Shown piece after piece: positions 34,746-43,843 of a stretch of DNA of 64,000 nucleotides. The position numbers and the translations under genes are program-made. Positions within the stretch are counted from its first letter, which is position 1, and the number at the start of each line of letters is the position of its first letter. The stretch spans positions 1-64,000 of the forward strand of contig PBLQ01000001.1 in assembly GCA_002721815.1 (NCBI GenBank), in the 5' to 3' direction. The notes under the pieces are model-generated. The model was not told where the DNA came from, made no database searches, and saw nothing but the letters and a program-made list of their open reading frames with translations. The DNA comes from Myxococcales bacterium (GTDB lineage Bacteria; Myxococcota; UBA727; GCA-2721815).

Positions 34746-37700
34746 TTAGTCGCTGGCATCGGGGCTTGATGCACCCGCGTCCGAGTCAGCATGCGGTCCC
34801 GCATCCAGCACAGAAGGTGTTTCAGCCTCGTCTTGACCCATGGGCCGAACGCAACGTGCGGCCCCCAAACTGGTTGTGTTCATGGTGTGCACCACCATAG
34901 CGCCCCATTCAATGCGCCAGGCTTGGGTGTCAGGGTTGGCAGCCACGAGCGTACCGCTCCATAAGGACACATTATCGGGGTGAGGCATTAATGCTGCCAG
35001 TTCATTTTCAGATTCTTCACCGTACACCCTCAGAGCCATCGCATCATGAACACCAGGCAACACCCAATCTTCAAAACCGCCCCAATTCAAGTTTTCGCAA
35101 TAAACCGAGGCCTCTGTCCAGGTCATGCGAGTGGCTTCTTCAGAGCCGTTGGTATTGACCTCACAAACCTCGCCCGCGTAACCGGAGACACAGCCTTGAA
35201 ACATCACATTGTGAGACTCAAATACCACCACTGGCTCCTCTACGCTGGAGGGCAATGTGCGATTCACAGACTTATAAACGCAGTGCGTGCCGGCCGTTGG
35301 TCCTTGGAATGCATCGCTTTCTCGCACGCAACGCAATGCATAATCACCCAGCATAGATTGCGCCAAGGCGAACACCGCGCCAGTCCCTTGATCTTGTACC
35401 CAAACCCAGGTGTCCATATTGTTCAAATAAGTGTTACTGGAGTAATGTCCTAAAAGGTCACCCATGGGGAAGGCTGTCGTATCCAGTGCCCCTAGAGGCT
35501 CAGTATAAGTCAACAAACCATTGAGGGTATGAACATTTGGCAGCCGCCAATCATCGTAGCCGCCCAGGTTCATGTTTTCACAATACCCAGTCGCTGCTGG
35601 ATAAGCGTAAGGCATTAATGAACCAGAAGCGCAATCCATACCGCTGAGCCCTGAAGGACAACCGGACCACATCAAGCCCGTATAGGTATCGTTAATTAAT
35701 CTTTCCTCTTCAGACAGCCCTTGGCTGATAACGAACCGTTCACCCGTTTGTGTCAAAGCGCTGAGTTCGAAAGCGGCACCTACTATTTCACAGCTTCGAG
35801 CTTCACAATGCGGATCGTTGGGCTGTTGACATAAATCTTCTGAGTCATCCACGCCATCATTATCGTCATCGTCATCTTCATCGGCGTCACGACAGCCGTC
35901 TCCATCTAAATCCGTTGAAGGTTGGGAAGACCAAGAGGTGAAGCCGGCGTAACACGCATCATCTTCATTGGGTACGCCATCGTCATCCACATCCGGGTCA
36001 CAGACGTCTCCCAGGCCATCGCCATCGTGATCGTTTTGAGCGCCATTCGCAGCAAAGGGGCAATTATCATCATCGTCAGGGATGTCGTCATTGTCACTGT
36101 CGTTATCTTCCACCCCATCCAGGCATCCATCGGAATCGACATCGTTCTCCGCCGTTGGTGTCCAGTTAATCTCTCCCATGGGGCACAAATCATCATCATT
36201 AGGAATAGAGTCGTTATCTTGATCCTGGTCGCATGCATTCCCTTGGCCATCGTCATCTCGGTCATCTTGATCTGTATTGGCCACAACCAAACAGTTGTCC
36301 GTATCATCTGGGACAGAATCATTATCGTCATCATCATCTTCATCAATATCACGACAGCCATCTTGGTCTACGTCAATGGTGTCATCCGACAACCAGCCTT
36401 TTATTCCTTTCGGGCAGTTATCATCTTCATCCACGATACCGTCATTGTCATCATCAAGATCTTCTCCATCGTCTTTACAGCCATCTGCATCGTAATCACT
36501 GAATTCGAAGGAGGACCAACCGATTTCTCCTTGAGGACAAGCATCTAACTCGTCGTCCACTTCATCGTTATCGTCATCGCCATCACAGGCATCCCCCGCC
36601 CCATCACCGTCACGATCTAACTGTTCTGTGTTCGCCACTTCTAAACAGTTGTCCGTGTCATCATCGACGGTATCGTTATCATCATCGTTGTCTTCAATTG
36701 TGTCGTGGCAACCATCTGCATCTGCATCATCAGGTCCACCGCCATCCCAATCGAGTAGGCCTTGCGGGCAATTATCGATTTCGTCTTCAATACCGTCATC
36801 ATCGTCATCGAGGTCGCAGGCGTCACCGGCCCCATCACCATCCGTATCTATTTGAACGTTGTTGGCAGCTAAAGGACAGTTGTCGGGACCCGCCTCGCAA
36901 ACGCCAAGCACTGCATTTTCCCCATCACAGATTTCGTCGTTATCGTCGTCTAGATCCTCTTCTGAGTCATCCAAACATCCATCATCATCGTTATCTAAAT
37001 CAACATCGATTTCGGGATCGATGGGCCAATCAAGGATACCTTTGGCGCACAAATCGTCCACATCGAGAACACCATCGTTATCATCGTCCGGGTCTTCGGC
37101 ATTAGAATCTAAACAACCGTCCTGGTCGTAATCCGTTAGCGGGTTGGAAAACCACCCGACCACGCCCTGTGGGCACAAGTCATCTTCTTCAAAGATCCCA
37201 TCGTTATCACTGTCGAAATCACAAGCATCACCATCAGCGTCAAAATCTACATTGCTTTGTAACGGGTTCGCCACCAAAGGACAGTTGTCTTGGTTGTCAG
37301 GGACCGCATCATTGTCATCGTCAGGGTCTTCGTCTGAATCGTCCTTGCAGCCATCACCATCGTTGTCTGTGGTTTCGTTCGCTGTCCAATCAATAATGCC
37401 CTGGGCGCAATCATCATTTCCATCTTCAACGCCGTCATTGTCATCATCGTCATCGCACACATCTCCCAAGGCGTCATAATCGTTATTTTCTTGGGTTTCA
37501 TTCGGCGTCTGTGGACAGTTATCTTCGGTATCCAATAAGGCGTCATTATCATCATCTAGGTCTTCTTCGGGGCGATCGTACAGCCGAAACGGGACATCAG
37601 CCACCGTATTTTCAAGGCGGCCTCGTGCATCTCCCGCAAAGCCATCGGTATACTGGTTGGACAATGTCACCGCCACTGCCCCAAACACGGTGCCAGGATC

Positions 37701-40700
37701 AGCCCAAACCGTCTGTAATAAAATATCGCCTTCAGCGGAAACTGCCGCCTGACCAAGAACCTCTATCACCACACCCAAATCATATTCATTGTGCACCCAC
37801 GGATGCTCAGACATGGAGACATCGAAATAAGTATCTTCAGGGGCCAAGCCAATATCTTCGACGTAGAGCTTATTACCCTCGTTCATGTTAAAATCCCATC
37901 CAGTCTCTGAGCTGGGCTTCTCCTCAAAACGATATAATGTGGCTCTGAGCAGCAACGGGACCTGAACGTCGAAACCACTCATACGGTAGCTGATAATTTC
38001 GGCATGCGCGCTGGGATCCATGGTTTGAAAGAAAATATCACCCTCAACCAAGTCCAAACTGCTGTCTTGGGTGATCAAGTCATTTTTTTGGTCCAAAATA
38101 AAGTTAACCAATTTTTGGTCTCGACAGCCATCGCCATCACCATCGAACACCGCCGTTGCGGCCCAGTTGACCAAACCCACGGGGCAATCATCCACCTCGT
38201 CCGGCACCCCGTCACTGTCATCATCATCGTCACATGCGTTCCCTAAGTCATCAACCACATGGTCTCTGTTTTTCTGATCTTTATTGGGCGTATAAGCGCA
38301 ATTGTCCGAGACGTCTGGGATGTCATCGTTGTCATCATCGAGATCTTCTTCCTCATCGTGGCAACCGTCTAAATCCACATCATTCTCTTCCATGGATTCC
38401 CAGTCCATCAAACCCTTTGGGCATAGGTCTTCGGCGTCTGGCCGCAAATCGCCATCGTCGTCATCATCTTCAAATTCATCGTTACAGCCATCCAGGTCGT
38501 AATCGGTTTCACCATTAGAGGTCCACCCGAACAGACCGCTGGAGCAGTTATCTTCCACATCAGGAAGAGAATCGTTATCATCGTCTAAATCCTCATCACT
38601 GTCATCCTTACAACCATCACCGTCATTATCGGTGGTTCCATTGGAGTACCACGCAGTTTCACCCAACGGGCAATCATCGGCGGCATCTTCAATCTCATCA
38701 TCATCATCGTCACTGTCTTCATCGATGTCTCGGCAACCATCACCATCGTAATCTTCTTCGCCATTGGAGACCCAACCCGGGATTCCTTGCTGACATTTAT
38801 CAACGGCATCGGTAATACCATCATCATCATCATCCAGATCTTCGAACAAGTCGTCTTTACATCCATCACTGTCGTAGTCGGTGGTAACGTCCGAAGTCCA
38901 ATTCTTCGCGCCATAAGGGCACCCATCGATCACATCTGGTACCCCGTCGTTATCGTCATCAAGATCCTCACCGTCATCGAAGCAGCCATCGGCATCGTAA
39001 TCAGTGGTGGTGAAAGGCGTCCAATCGGTGTGGCCCAAAGGACAGTCATCTTCATCATCCTCCCAAGTATCGTTGTCGTCATCGTCATCACACGGGTTAC
39101 CGTCACCATCTCCATCGGTATCTACCAAATTGGTATCACTAAGATAAGGGCAGTTATCTGCAGGGGTTTCAATGAAATCTTGATCGCATTCATGAAAGCA
39201 CGATTGGCGATATCCGAACTCATTGACGTAATGGCCCGCATTTTCGCAAGACTGGCTGCAAAAACTAAGGCATTGACCAGTGTCGGTTTGACACGAGGAA
39301 CCACGCTCATCACATCCCCCACAGCCAAACCCACCGCACATTTTATTTTCACAAGCGCCATCTAAAATGTCCGCCGTGCATCCGTCTGAAAACCCATTGG
39401 CGCTGAACTCAAAGGTCGAGCCATGGCTAACGCTGCTCCCAATCACTTCAACTTTTGTCGCCACCAAACCTGAACGACTGGGCGAGCAGTACCCCAACCA
39501 ATACGAAGATAAAGCGTGTTGCTGAATCCGAAACGCTGTGAGTGCCATTTCCCTGGCCAGAATAAGATCGGTGTCTAACTCAATGATGCGATGGGGCGCG
39601 AACCAAGCAGGAAAATCAGCGCTGCCACTCACAGTAGGCACCTTGAGCACCCAGACCTTGGTCTCATCGTTCATTATTGCGGTTGTCTCTGATTCTGAAT
39701 GCAGGCCCGTGGTGTCGCTTCCTGAGGTGATCATGACGACGTGGCGATCGACCAATGGTCCGTTGTCGTTTTGTTCCTGAAATGCCGTCACCGCGAAATC
39801 TAAAGACGTTGAAGCGGCCAACAGCGCTCCGTACACATTCCTCCCTGTGGCATCGATGGGTGGCGGCTGGCTGATCAGATTATCCAAAACCGGGTTATAA
39901 TCGACCAAGTCTCGGTAGGCCAAAGTGAAAGGTTGGGCCACGTAAGGAGGGTCATCACGGGAAATGGTGGTGATCTCAACGCTCACCAAGGCACCCATGG
40001 CGTGAAACTTTTGGAGCATGTGCTTCGTCGCCTCTACGAGAGATTGTCGTCGCTCCATTTCTTCAAAGGAAAAGTCTAGGATGAGGGAAACGAAAATACG
40101 ATCGGGCTGCTTGCGAATCAGTTTGGCAACGGGCCAATTAATGCTCTGGTTATTTTCCACAAAACGAAAGTTATTCTTTGCCAAATCCGTCACTGGCGTG
40201 CCCTTTTGGTCTGCCACTTGAACCTGAATGCCCACTCCGGAGGTCGAATCTGTTTTGTCGCCATGGGCCACAACGGCGCGAGCGGTGGTCCGATCCCCCA
40301 TCACCGCGTACTCTGTGCCATCTCCGACGATGAGGTCGGTCAAGCGACTGATCTTCTGGGTTAAGACGAGGCCAGTGGAAACCCCGCCCAACAACTCAAA
40401 ATCGCCTGCCTCGTTTTTTGCAAATAAGCTGGCATTCACATCTTCACCCACGTGAGTGATACTCACCTCAGCCGGTGCAGCCAAATTGATATCGGTGGGC
40501 TCGAATCTAAAGAGCGACGAGTAGGTTGCCGAGGTCTCCTCAAGCGTATGCTCACTGGCCAACACGTGGATGTGAATCCCTTCGCTCAATGCGCCGGCGG
40601 GAATCTCGAGACGAAAACCGGAAACCACCAAAACCCCGCCATTTTCATCCACAAAGGAGCCGATGGGCCCCACGCCCCCATCTTCAGATGTCGCCTCTAC

Positions 40701-41042
40701 CACGACACCCGCATCGGCGGAGTGGTTTGTATGGCCTGAGGGGTTTCCCGCGTCTTCTCGTAACAATGCCGGTATTCCCGCATCAACGGTCTGACTCACA
40801 GCCCCTGCATCTGGGGCCGGTGGTGTCGGAACACAGATGTCTTGTCCTTCGGAAAGAACGCAAGTCAGGCCCGGATCACAACTGAGATCGGCTTTACAAG
40901 GCTGGCCTTCTTTTCCCGGGAAAACGGTGTTCTCTGGAGGCGGTTGCTCCTCTTCCGCCGGTGGACAACCCAAACACACCCACAAACAGGGCAGTAAAGC
41001 CATTAAGCATCTGTTTTTCAATGATTTTTCATTATTTAGCAC
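34746..41042 (-). CDS. Giant TSP3-repeat lipoprotein with VWA-like and DUF1566 domains
   Basis: The 2098-residue lipoprotein has a signal ending VCLGC (Cys26). In order: a small cysteine motif (PCKADLSCDPGLTC), a DAG linker, a ZU5-like beta domain (GGVLVVSGFRLEIPAGALSE), a von Willebrand A-like region (FVSLILDFSFEEMERRQSL), a cysteine-rich knot, a long run of calcium-binding TSP3 repeats split by a ~180-residue beta-type insertion, and two C-terminal DUF1566/Lcl-like domains (GYDDWRLPNVHTL and GFEDWVLPGVHDA). It ends in another DAG-rich tail. This is the architecture of a calcium-dependent surface adhesin or scaffold; function is inferred. The GTG start at 41042 is uncertain; it follows AGG at a long distance. 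The SGNH lipoprotein gene lies just upstream on the same strand. Confidence 0.9.
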   Translation of the reverse strand: MLNNEKSLKNRCLMALLPCLWVCLGCPPAEEEQPPPENTVFPGKEGQPCKADLSCDPGLTCVLSEGQDICVPTPPAPDAGAVSQTVDAGIPALLREDAGNPSGHTNHSADAGVVVEATSEDGGVGPIGSFVDENGGVLVVSGFRLEIPAGALSEGIHIHVLASEHTLEETSATYSSLFRFEPTDINLAAPAEVSITHVGEDVNASLFAKNEAGDFELLGGVSTGLVLTQKISRLTDLIVGDGTEYAVMGDRTTARAVVAHGDKTDSTSGVGIQVQVADQKGTPVTDLAKNNFRFVENNQSINWPVAKLIRKQPDRIFVSLILDFSFEEMERRQSLVEATKHMLQKFHAMGALVSVEITTISRDDPPYVAQPFTLAYRDLVDYNPVLDNLISQPPPIDATGRNVYGALLAASTSLDFAVTAFQEQNDNGPLVDRHVVMITSGSDTTGLHSESETTAIMNDETKVWVLKVPTVSGSADFPAWFAPHRIIELDTDLILAREMALTAFRIQQHALSSYWLGYCSPSRSGLVATKVEVIGSSVSHGSTFEFSANGFSDGCTADILDGACENKMCGGFGCGGCDERGSSCQTDTGQCLSFCSQSCENAGHYVNEFGYRQSCFHECDQDFIETPADNCPYLSDTNLVDTDGDGDGNPCDDDDDNDTWEDDEDDCPLGHTDWTPFTTTDYDADGCFDDGEDLDDDNDGVPDVIDGCPYGAKNWTSDVTTDYDSDGCKDDLFEDLDDDDDGITDAVDKCQQGIPGWVSNGEEDYDGDGCRDIDEDSDDDDDEIEDAADDCPLGETAWYSNGTTDNDGDGCKDDSDEDLDDDNDSLPDVEDNCSSGLFGWTSNGETDYDLDGCNDEFEDDDDDGDLRPDAEDLCPKGLMDWESMEENDVDLDGCHDEEEDLDDDNDDIPDVSDNCAYTPNKDQKNRDHVVDDLGNACDDDDDSDGVPDEVDDCPVGLVNWAATAVFDGDGDGCRDQKLVNFILDQKNDLITQDSSLDLVEGDIFFQTMDPSAHAEIISYRMSGFDVQVPLLLRATLYRFEEKPSSETGWDFNMNEGNKLYVEDIGLAPEDTYFDVSMSEHPWVHNEYDLGVVIEVLGQAAVSAEGDILLQTVWADPGTVFGAVAVTLSNQYTDGFAGDARGRLENTVADVPFRLYDRPEEDLDDDNDALLDTEDNCPQTPNETQENNDYDALGDVCDDDDDNDGVEDGNDDCAQGIIDWTANETTDNDGDGCKDDSDEDPDDDNDAVPDNQDNCPLVANPLQSNVDFDADGDACDFDSDNDGIFEEDDLCPQGVVGWFSNPLTDYDQDGCLDSNAEDPDDDNDGVLDVDDLCAKGILDWPIDPEIDVDLDNDDDGCLDDSEEDLDDDNDEICDGENAVLGVCEAGPDNCPLAANNVQIDTDGDGAGDACDLDDDDDGIEDEIDNCPQGLLDWDGGGPDDADADGCHDTIEDNDDDNDTVDDDTDNCLEVANTEQLDRDGDGAGDACDGDDDNDEVDDELDACPQGEIGWSSFEFSDYDADGCKDDGEDLDDDNDGIVDEDDNCPKGIKGWLSDDTIDVDQDGCRDIDEDDDDDNDSVPDDTDNCLVVANTDQDDRDDDGQGNACDQDQDNDSIPNDDDLCPMGEINWTPTAENDVDSDGCLDGVEDNDSDNDDIPDDDDNCPFAANGAQNDHDGDGLGDVCDPDVDDDGVPNEDDACYAGFTSWSSQPSTDLDGDGCRDADEDDDDDNDGVDDSEDLCQQPNDPHCEARSCEIVGAAFELSALTQTGERFVISQGLSEEERLINDTYTGLMWSGCPSGLSGMDCASGSLMPYAYPAATGYCENMNLGGYDDWRLPNVHTLNGLLTYTEPLGALDTTAFPMGDLLGHYSSNTYLNNMDTWVWVQDQGTGAVFALAQSMLGDYALRCVRESDAFQGPTAGTHCVYKSVNRTLPSSVEEPVVVFESHNVMFQGCVSGYAGEVCEVNTNGSEEATRMTWTEASVYCENLNWGGFEDWVLPGVHDAMALRVYGEESENELAALMPHPDNVSLWSGTLVAANPDTQAWRIEWGAMVVHTMNTTSLGAARCVRPMGQDEAETPSVLDAGPHADSDAGASSPDASD
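35824..39156 (-). repeat. Thrombospondin type 3 repeat array of two alternating unit types
   Basis: The array encodes acidic Asp-rich units. One type is the classic TSP3 unit (NCP..AN..Q.D.DGDG.GDACD), about eight copies. The other is a longer unit beginning C-P-x-G-x-x-x-W and containing DYD.DGC.D..ED.DDDND, about fifteen copies. The types alternate irregularly. At about 37575-38118 the array is interrupted by a non-repetitive segment beginning LVNFILDQKNDLITQ. The DNA shows GAT/GAC-rich codon repetition (ATC/GTC on the plus strand), which creates spurious open frames on the other strand. Confidence 0.85.
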
Positions 41043-41171
41043 GTTGATTCAAACCTAGCAGCGCTCATTGAAAGTCGTTTTCACAATTCCTCTTCAATTT
41101 TAGCAGAAAACCGTGCTTCGCCCTATTTTTGTGCCGGCAAAATTCCAATGGAGCCACAAGGGGCAAACGCC

Positions 41172-42653
41172 CTAAAACGGGTCATCACAACTTTCGTCGC
41201 CCATGGCGCATTCCAGAGCCACCAAGAGATACGAGCCACTTTGAGCCCCGTCCCCAGAGACATAGGAATCAGCAACCAATCGATAAGTCCCAGGAGCTAA
41301 AGTCCCCTCCAATTGCCGATGCGCCCGTGCCAAGCAAGCATCCCCATCAAAAGGGGCCTCAAGCAAGTGAATGTCCACATCCCCCCCTGGGTCACTGAAA
41401 ATCAACAACCGCATGGCTGTAGGCGCCGAAAGATTGAACTCGTACACCACCTCTGGGCCTGATTCATCAATGTCTCTATCACAGGCATCGTAGGTATTAA
41501 TTTCAGAAGTGGTTGAATCCGCGGTGTTCCCTACGTGATAAAAAGGAAAACCGTCGATACCAATGGGTTGCTCGTGATCGCCTAAATTAGGAATAAGCGG
41601 TAGTGACTCAGCGGGGCTGGCGCCATCCTGCCAATCCTGAAAATAATCCGCCATCCATTTTAATGTCGTTTCATTGCGACGGTTGGTGCCATAAGCCATC
41701 CCCGAATCGGTGAAATCACAAGGGTTCGAAGCGAGCGTGCTGGCATGAACGCCGTCACCCACCAAGCCATCGTCACTTAAAACAGCCAGCGCATTATATT
41801 GGTCAATAAACGGAACTTGGTGCTTTTGGGCAAGTCCCCGAATGATGCCGTTATAGGTGGGTACCCATTGGCCAGCCATGAGCGAATCGGCGCGATGACG
41901 AATGGTATGCAGAACCGGAAGGATATTTTGAGCCATCAATGACTCGGTCAAGGCGTTGAGGTTGTCGTAAAAACCCCACATGGCACTGGCGTGGGTAAGC
42001 CCCATATTCATGTCGTTGGTCCCATATTCAACCAGAGCCATTTGTGGGTCGATGGCCTCAATCTCTTGCGTCAGCGGCGAGGGCGTTCCGCTGATAGCCC
42101 ATCCCGCGGTACGACCAGACATCACCGCCAAAGAGGCTCGATCAAACGGGCTCCCCCCTCCCGCATCTCCAGCAGAAAAATGCGTTATGGCTTCGGCCTG
42201 GGCCTCACTCATCAGTGAAATAATTTCTGGGTTATCTAAACAATGTAGAACACCCGGCCCAGCGAAAGTAGACGCACCTACCTTCATAAAGACGGGATCT
42301 GGTTTCTCCTCAACCGTGTTCATGATGTTTTTCCAGTGGGCCATCTGTCCATCACTGAAAGGTAAATAAAGAGCGTCTGAGGGGTAGCGTCTTTGGACTT
42401 CTCCTGCGAAAACGGGCCAATTGTCCTCAATAAGACCTCCATCGACAACAGGTTCAAAGCGTGATCCGCCACCGTCTGTGCTGTGGTCGACCGCAACTTC
42501 ACTAACATCTTCCCCAGCAAGTGTTTGACCTGCGTCTGTTAAACTCGGCGCCGATGCAGGTGCATCGTCATTCACCACCAGGGGCGACCAATCTCCACCC
42601 GGCCCCCCACAGCCTGCGAACATCACCACCAAACACATACGAAACAGCATCAT
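41172..42653 (-). CDS. SGNH-hydrolase lipoprotein with C-terminal PPC-like domain
   Basis: The 493-residue protein has a short lipoprotein signal ending MFAGC (Cys15) and a linker with DAG and DGG motifs. The SGNH domain shows KVGASTFAGP (block I, Ser), VEYGTNDM (block III, Asn) and GDGVHAS (block V, Asp-His). The C-terminal ~90 residues contain VYEFNLSAPTAMRLLIFSDP and LEGTLAPGTYRLVADSY, typical of a prepeptidase (PPC) beta domain. It may act on surface glycans or esters. ATG at 42653 or 42650; the second is 7 bases after GGAGG. It precedes the giant TSP3 gene, with 129 bases between them that show no clear promoter or terminator. Confidence 0.87.
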   Translation of the reverse strand: MMLFRMCLVVMFAGCGGPGGDWSPLVVNDDAPASAPSLTDAGQTLAGEDVSEVAVDHSTDGGGSRFEPVVDGGLIEDNWPVFAGEVQRRYPSDALYLPFSDGQMAHWKNIMNTVEEKPDPVFMKVGASTFAGPGVLHCLDNPEIISLMSEAQAEAITHFSAGDAGGGSPFDRASLAVMSGRTAGWAISGTPSPLTQEIEAIDPQMALVEYGTNDMNMGLTHASAMWGFYDNLNALTESLMAQNILPVLHTIRHRADSLMAGQWVPTYNGIIRGLAQKHQVPFIDQYNALAVLSDDGLVGDGVHASTLASNPCDFTDSGMAYGTNRRNETTLKWMADYFQDWQDGASPAESLPLIPNLGDHEQPIGIDGFPFYHVGNTADSTTSEINTYDACDRDIDESGPEVVYEFNLSAPTAMRLLIFSDPGGDVDIHLLEAPFDGDACLARAHRQLEGTLAPGTYRLVADSYVSGDGAQSGSYLLVALECAMGDESCDDPF

Positions 42654-42668
42654 GTGACCTCCGAAGAA

Positions 42669-42684
42669 GTGACCATTTAGTCAC
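42669..42684 (-). promoter_or_regulatory. Dyad upstream of the SGNH lipoprotein gene
   Basis: GTGAC-6-GTCAC is a perfect inverted repeat just upstream of the ribosome binding site. Its arms recall a CRP site, but the TGTGA/TCAC half-sites are 8 rather than 6 bases apart. It may bind another regulator. Confidence 0.3.
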
Positions 42685-42710
42685 ATCATTTTTCCCGCGC
42701 CATCGGAAAG

Positions 42711-42738
42711 TTGACCGTTATTTTTACCCTTTTTTAAT
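42711..42738 (+). promoter_or_regulatory. Probable sigma-70 promoter for the orphan MCE gene
   Basis: TTGACC (42711-42716) and TTTAAT (42733-42738) are separated by 16 bases, each one base off consensus. It lies about 80 bases upstream of the MCE start codon, in the divergent gap with the SGNH lipoprotein gene. Confidence 0.45.
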
Positions 42739-42817
42739 CAGCCACTTACAGACTATTTCCGCAAACTTATTCGATGATTTAATGTGCTTTTTCCCAGCAC
42801 AAGGGTTACAAGAAATC

Positions 42818-43843
42818 ATGGATGAAGAAAAAACATATTGGCGGGGGGGCTTTTTTGTTTGTTTATCGCTCTTGGCAGCCACAGCATTGTGGTGGATCAC
42901 CGGGCCAGGCCAAATGGGAGACGGTACGCCATTGCGCATTCAATACAATTTTACAGGCCCCATAAAAGCCGGTGCATTGGCCCGCTTGTCCGGCCTTTCT
43001 GTGGGGCGGGTTCAAGACGTTCAATTTGTGGGACAAGCCGATGCCCCCGAAGGGCCCATGGTGGAACTCACCGCCACCTTACAACCCGATGTTTTCAAAA
43101 TCCTTTCTGACGAAACCCGTTTTTATGTAACCACCATGGGTGTTCTAGGGGAGTACTACCTCGACATTGAGCCTCGAGAAGGTAAACGCGCCTTGAAGCC
43201 CGGCGAAAAGGTTCGCGGCGTGGATCTGCCAAGGTCCGATTTGCTTTTGGCAAGAGCAGCAGGTTTTATGGAGGTGCTCGATGTCCTTTTGGTAGACAAC
43301 CGTAAAGAACTCATCGCTGCCATCGAACAAATGACCCAACTCGTTCAACAAGGCCATCAACTTTTAGAAGACCCCGACGGCAATCAACTGATGGACAATC
43401 TCAATCAGGTTTTATTGAGAAGCCGCACGGTGATCGATGCGTTGGCCGTCGCACTTGGGGATGGAAAATCAACTCAAGAAACCCTGAAGTCTCTGCCCGT
43501 CGTCTTAAAGAAAGTACGTGAATGGGAGAAAAATAAAGGGGAGGAATTCGGGACGATCATGTCGCAAACGACCCAAATGCTCGATCATGCAGACGAACTT
43601 TGGAAAGCCTTTGAAAAATCCAACCTAACAATGCCACAAGGCGCGGTGGCGTTGGCACAACAAACCGATCAAACCCTTCAACGCCTCGAAAGTGTTGCTC
43701 GCCGAGCAGAAACACTTTTGAAGGCCGTAGAGAATAAAGAAGGAGCGGCAGGGCAGCTTTGGCATGATGCCGACTTTGCCAAGGATTTAAAAGCGCTGAT
43801 CACAGTGCTGCGGCACAACCCCAAAAGCCTGCTGTTTAAATAA
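42818..43843 (+). CDS. Orphan MCE (MlaD-like) protein
   Basis: The 341-residue protein has an N-terminal membrane helix (GGFFVCLSLLAATALWWI) and one MCE domain (about 40-125). The signature region is IQYNFTGPIKAGALARLSGL followed by SVGRVQDVQF, and the conserved GVLGEYYLDIEP closes it. The rest is long helices, probably coiled. MCE proteins bind lipids in the periplasm and work with MlaE/MlaF. No permease or ATPase is adjacent. ATG 42818 starts right before the helix; a poorer longer frame exists. It is convergent with the DinG-like gene (8-base overlap). It could serve the heteromeric transporter at 24690-27596, but that is speculation. Confidence 0.85.
   Translation: MDEEKTYWRGGFFVCLSLLAATALWWITGPGQMGDGTPLRIQYNFTGPIKAGALARLSGLSVGRVQDVQFVGQADAPEGPMVELTATLQPDVFKILSDETRFYVTTMGVLGEYYLDIEPREGKRALKPGEKVRGVDLPRSDLLLARAAGFMEVLDVLLVDNRKELIAAIEQMTQLVQQGHQLLEDPDGNQLMDNLNQVLLRSRTVIDALAVALGDGKSTQETLKSLPVVLKKVREWEKNKGEEFGTIMSQTTQMLDHADELWKAFEKSNLTMPQGAVALAQQTDQTLQRLESVARRAETLLKAVENKEGAAGQLWHDADFAKDLKALITVLRHNPKSLLFK

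Noticed and set aside
35824-39156. Repeated ATC/GTC-rich DNA resembling a CRISPR array or microsatellite
   Set aside because: The period follows protein repeats and the frame is open throughout; there are no constant direct repeats with unique spacers.
35922-39365. Several open frames on the plus strand opposite the TSP3 repeats (e.g. 35922-36548 and 38787-39365)
   Set aside because: They are the complement of Asp-rich codon repeats, giving Ile/Val/Ser-rich low-complexity translations with no start signals or domains.
42669-42684. CRP-binding site
   Set aside because: The half-sites TGTGA and TCAC are 8 bases apart, not the 6 of CRP sites; kept only as an unassigned dyad.
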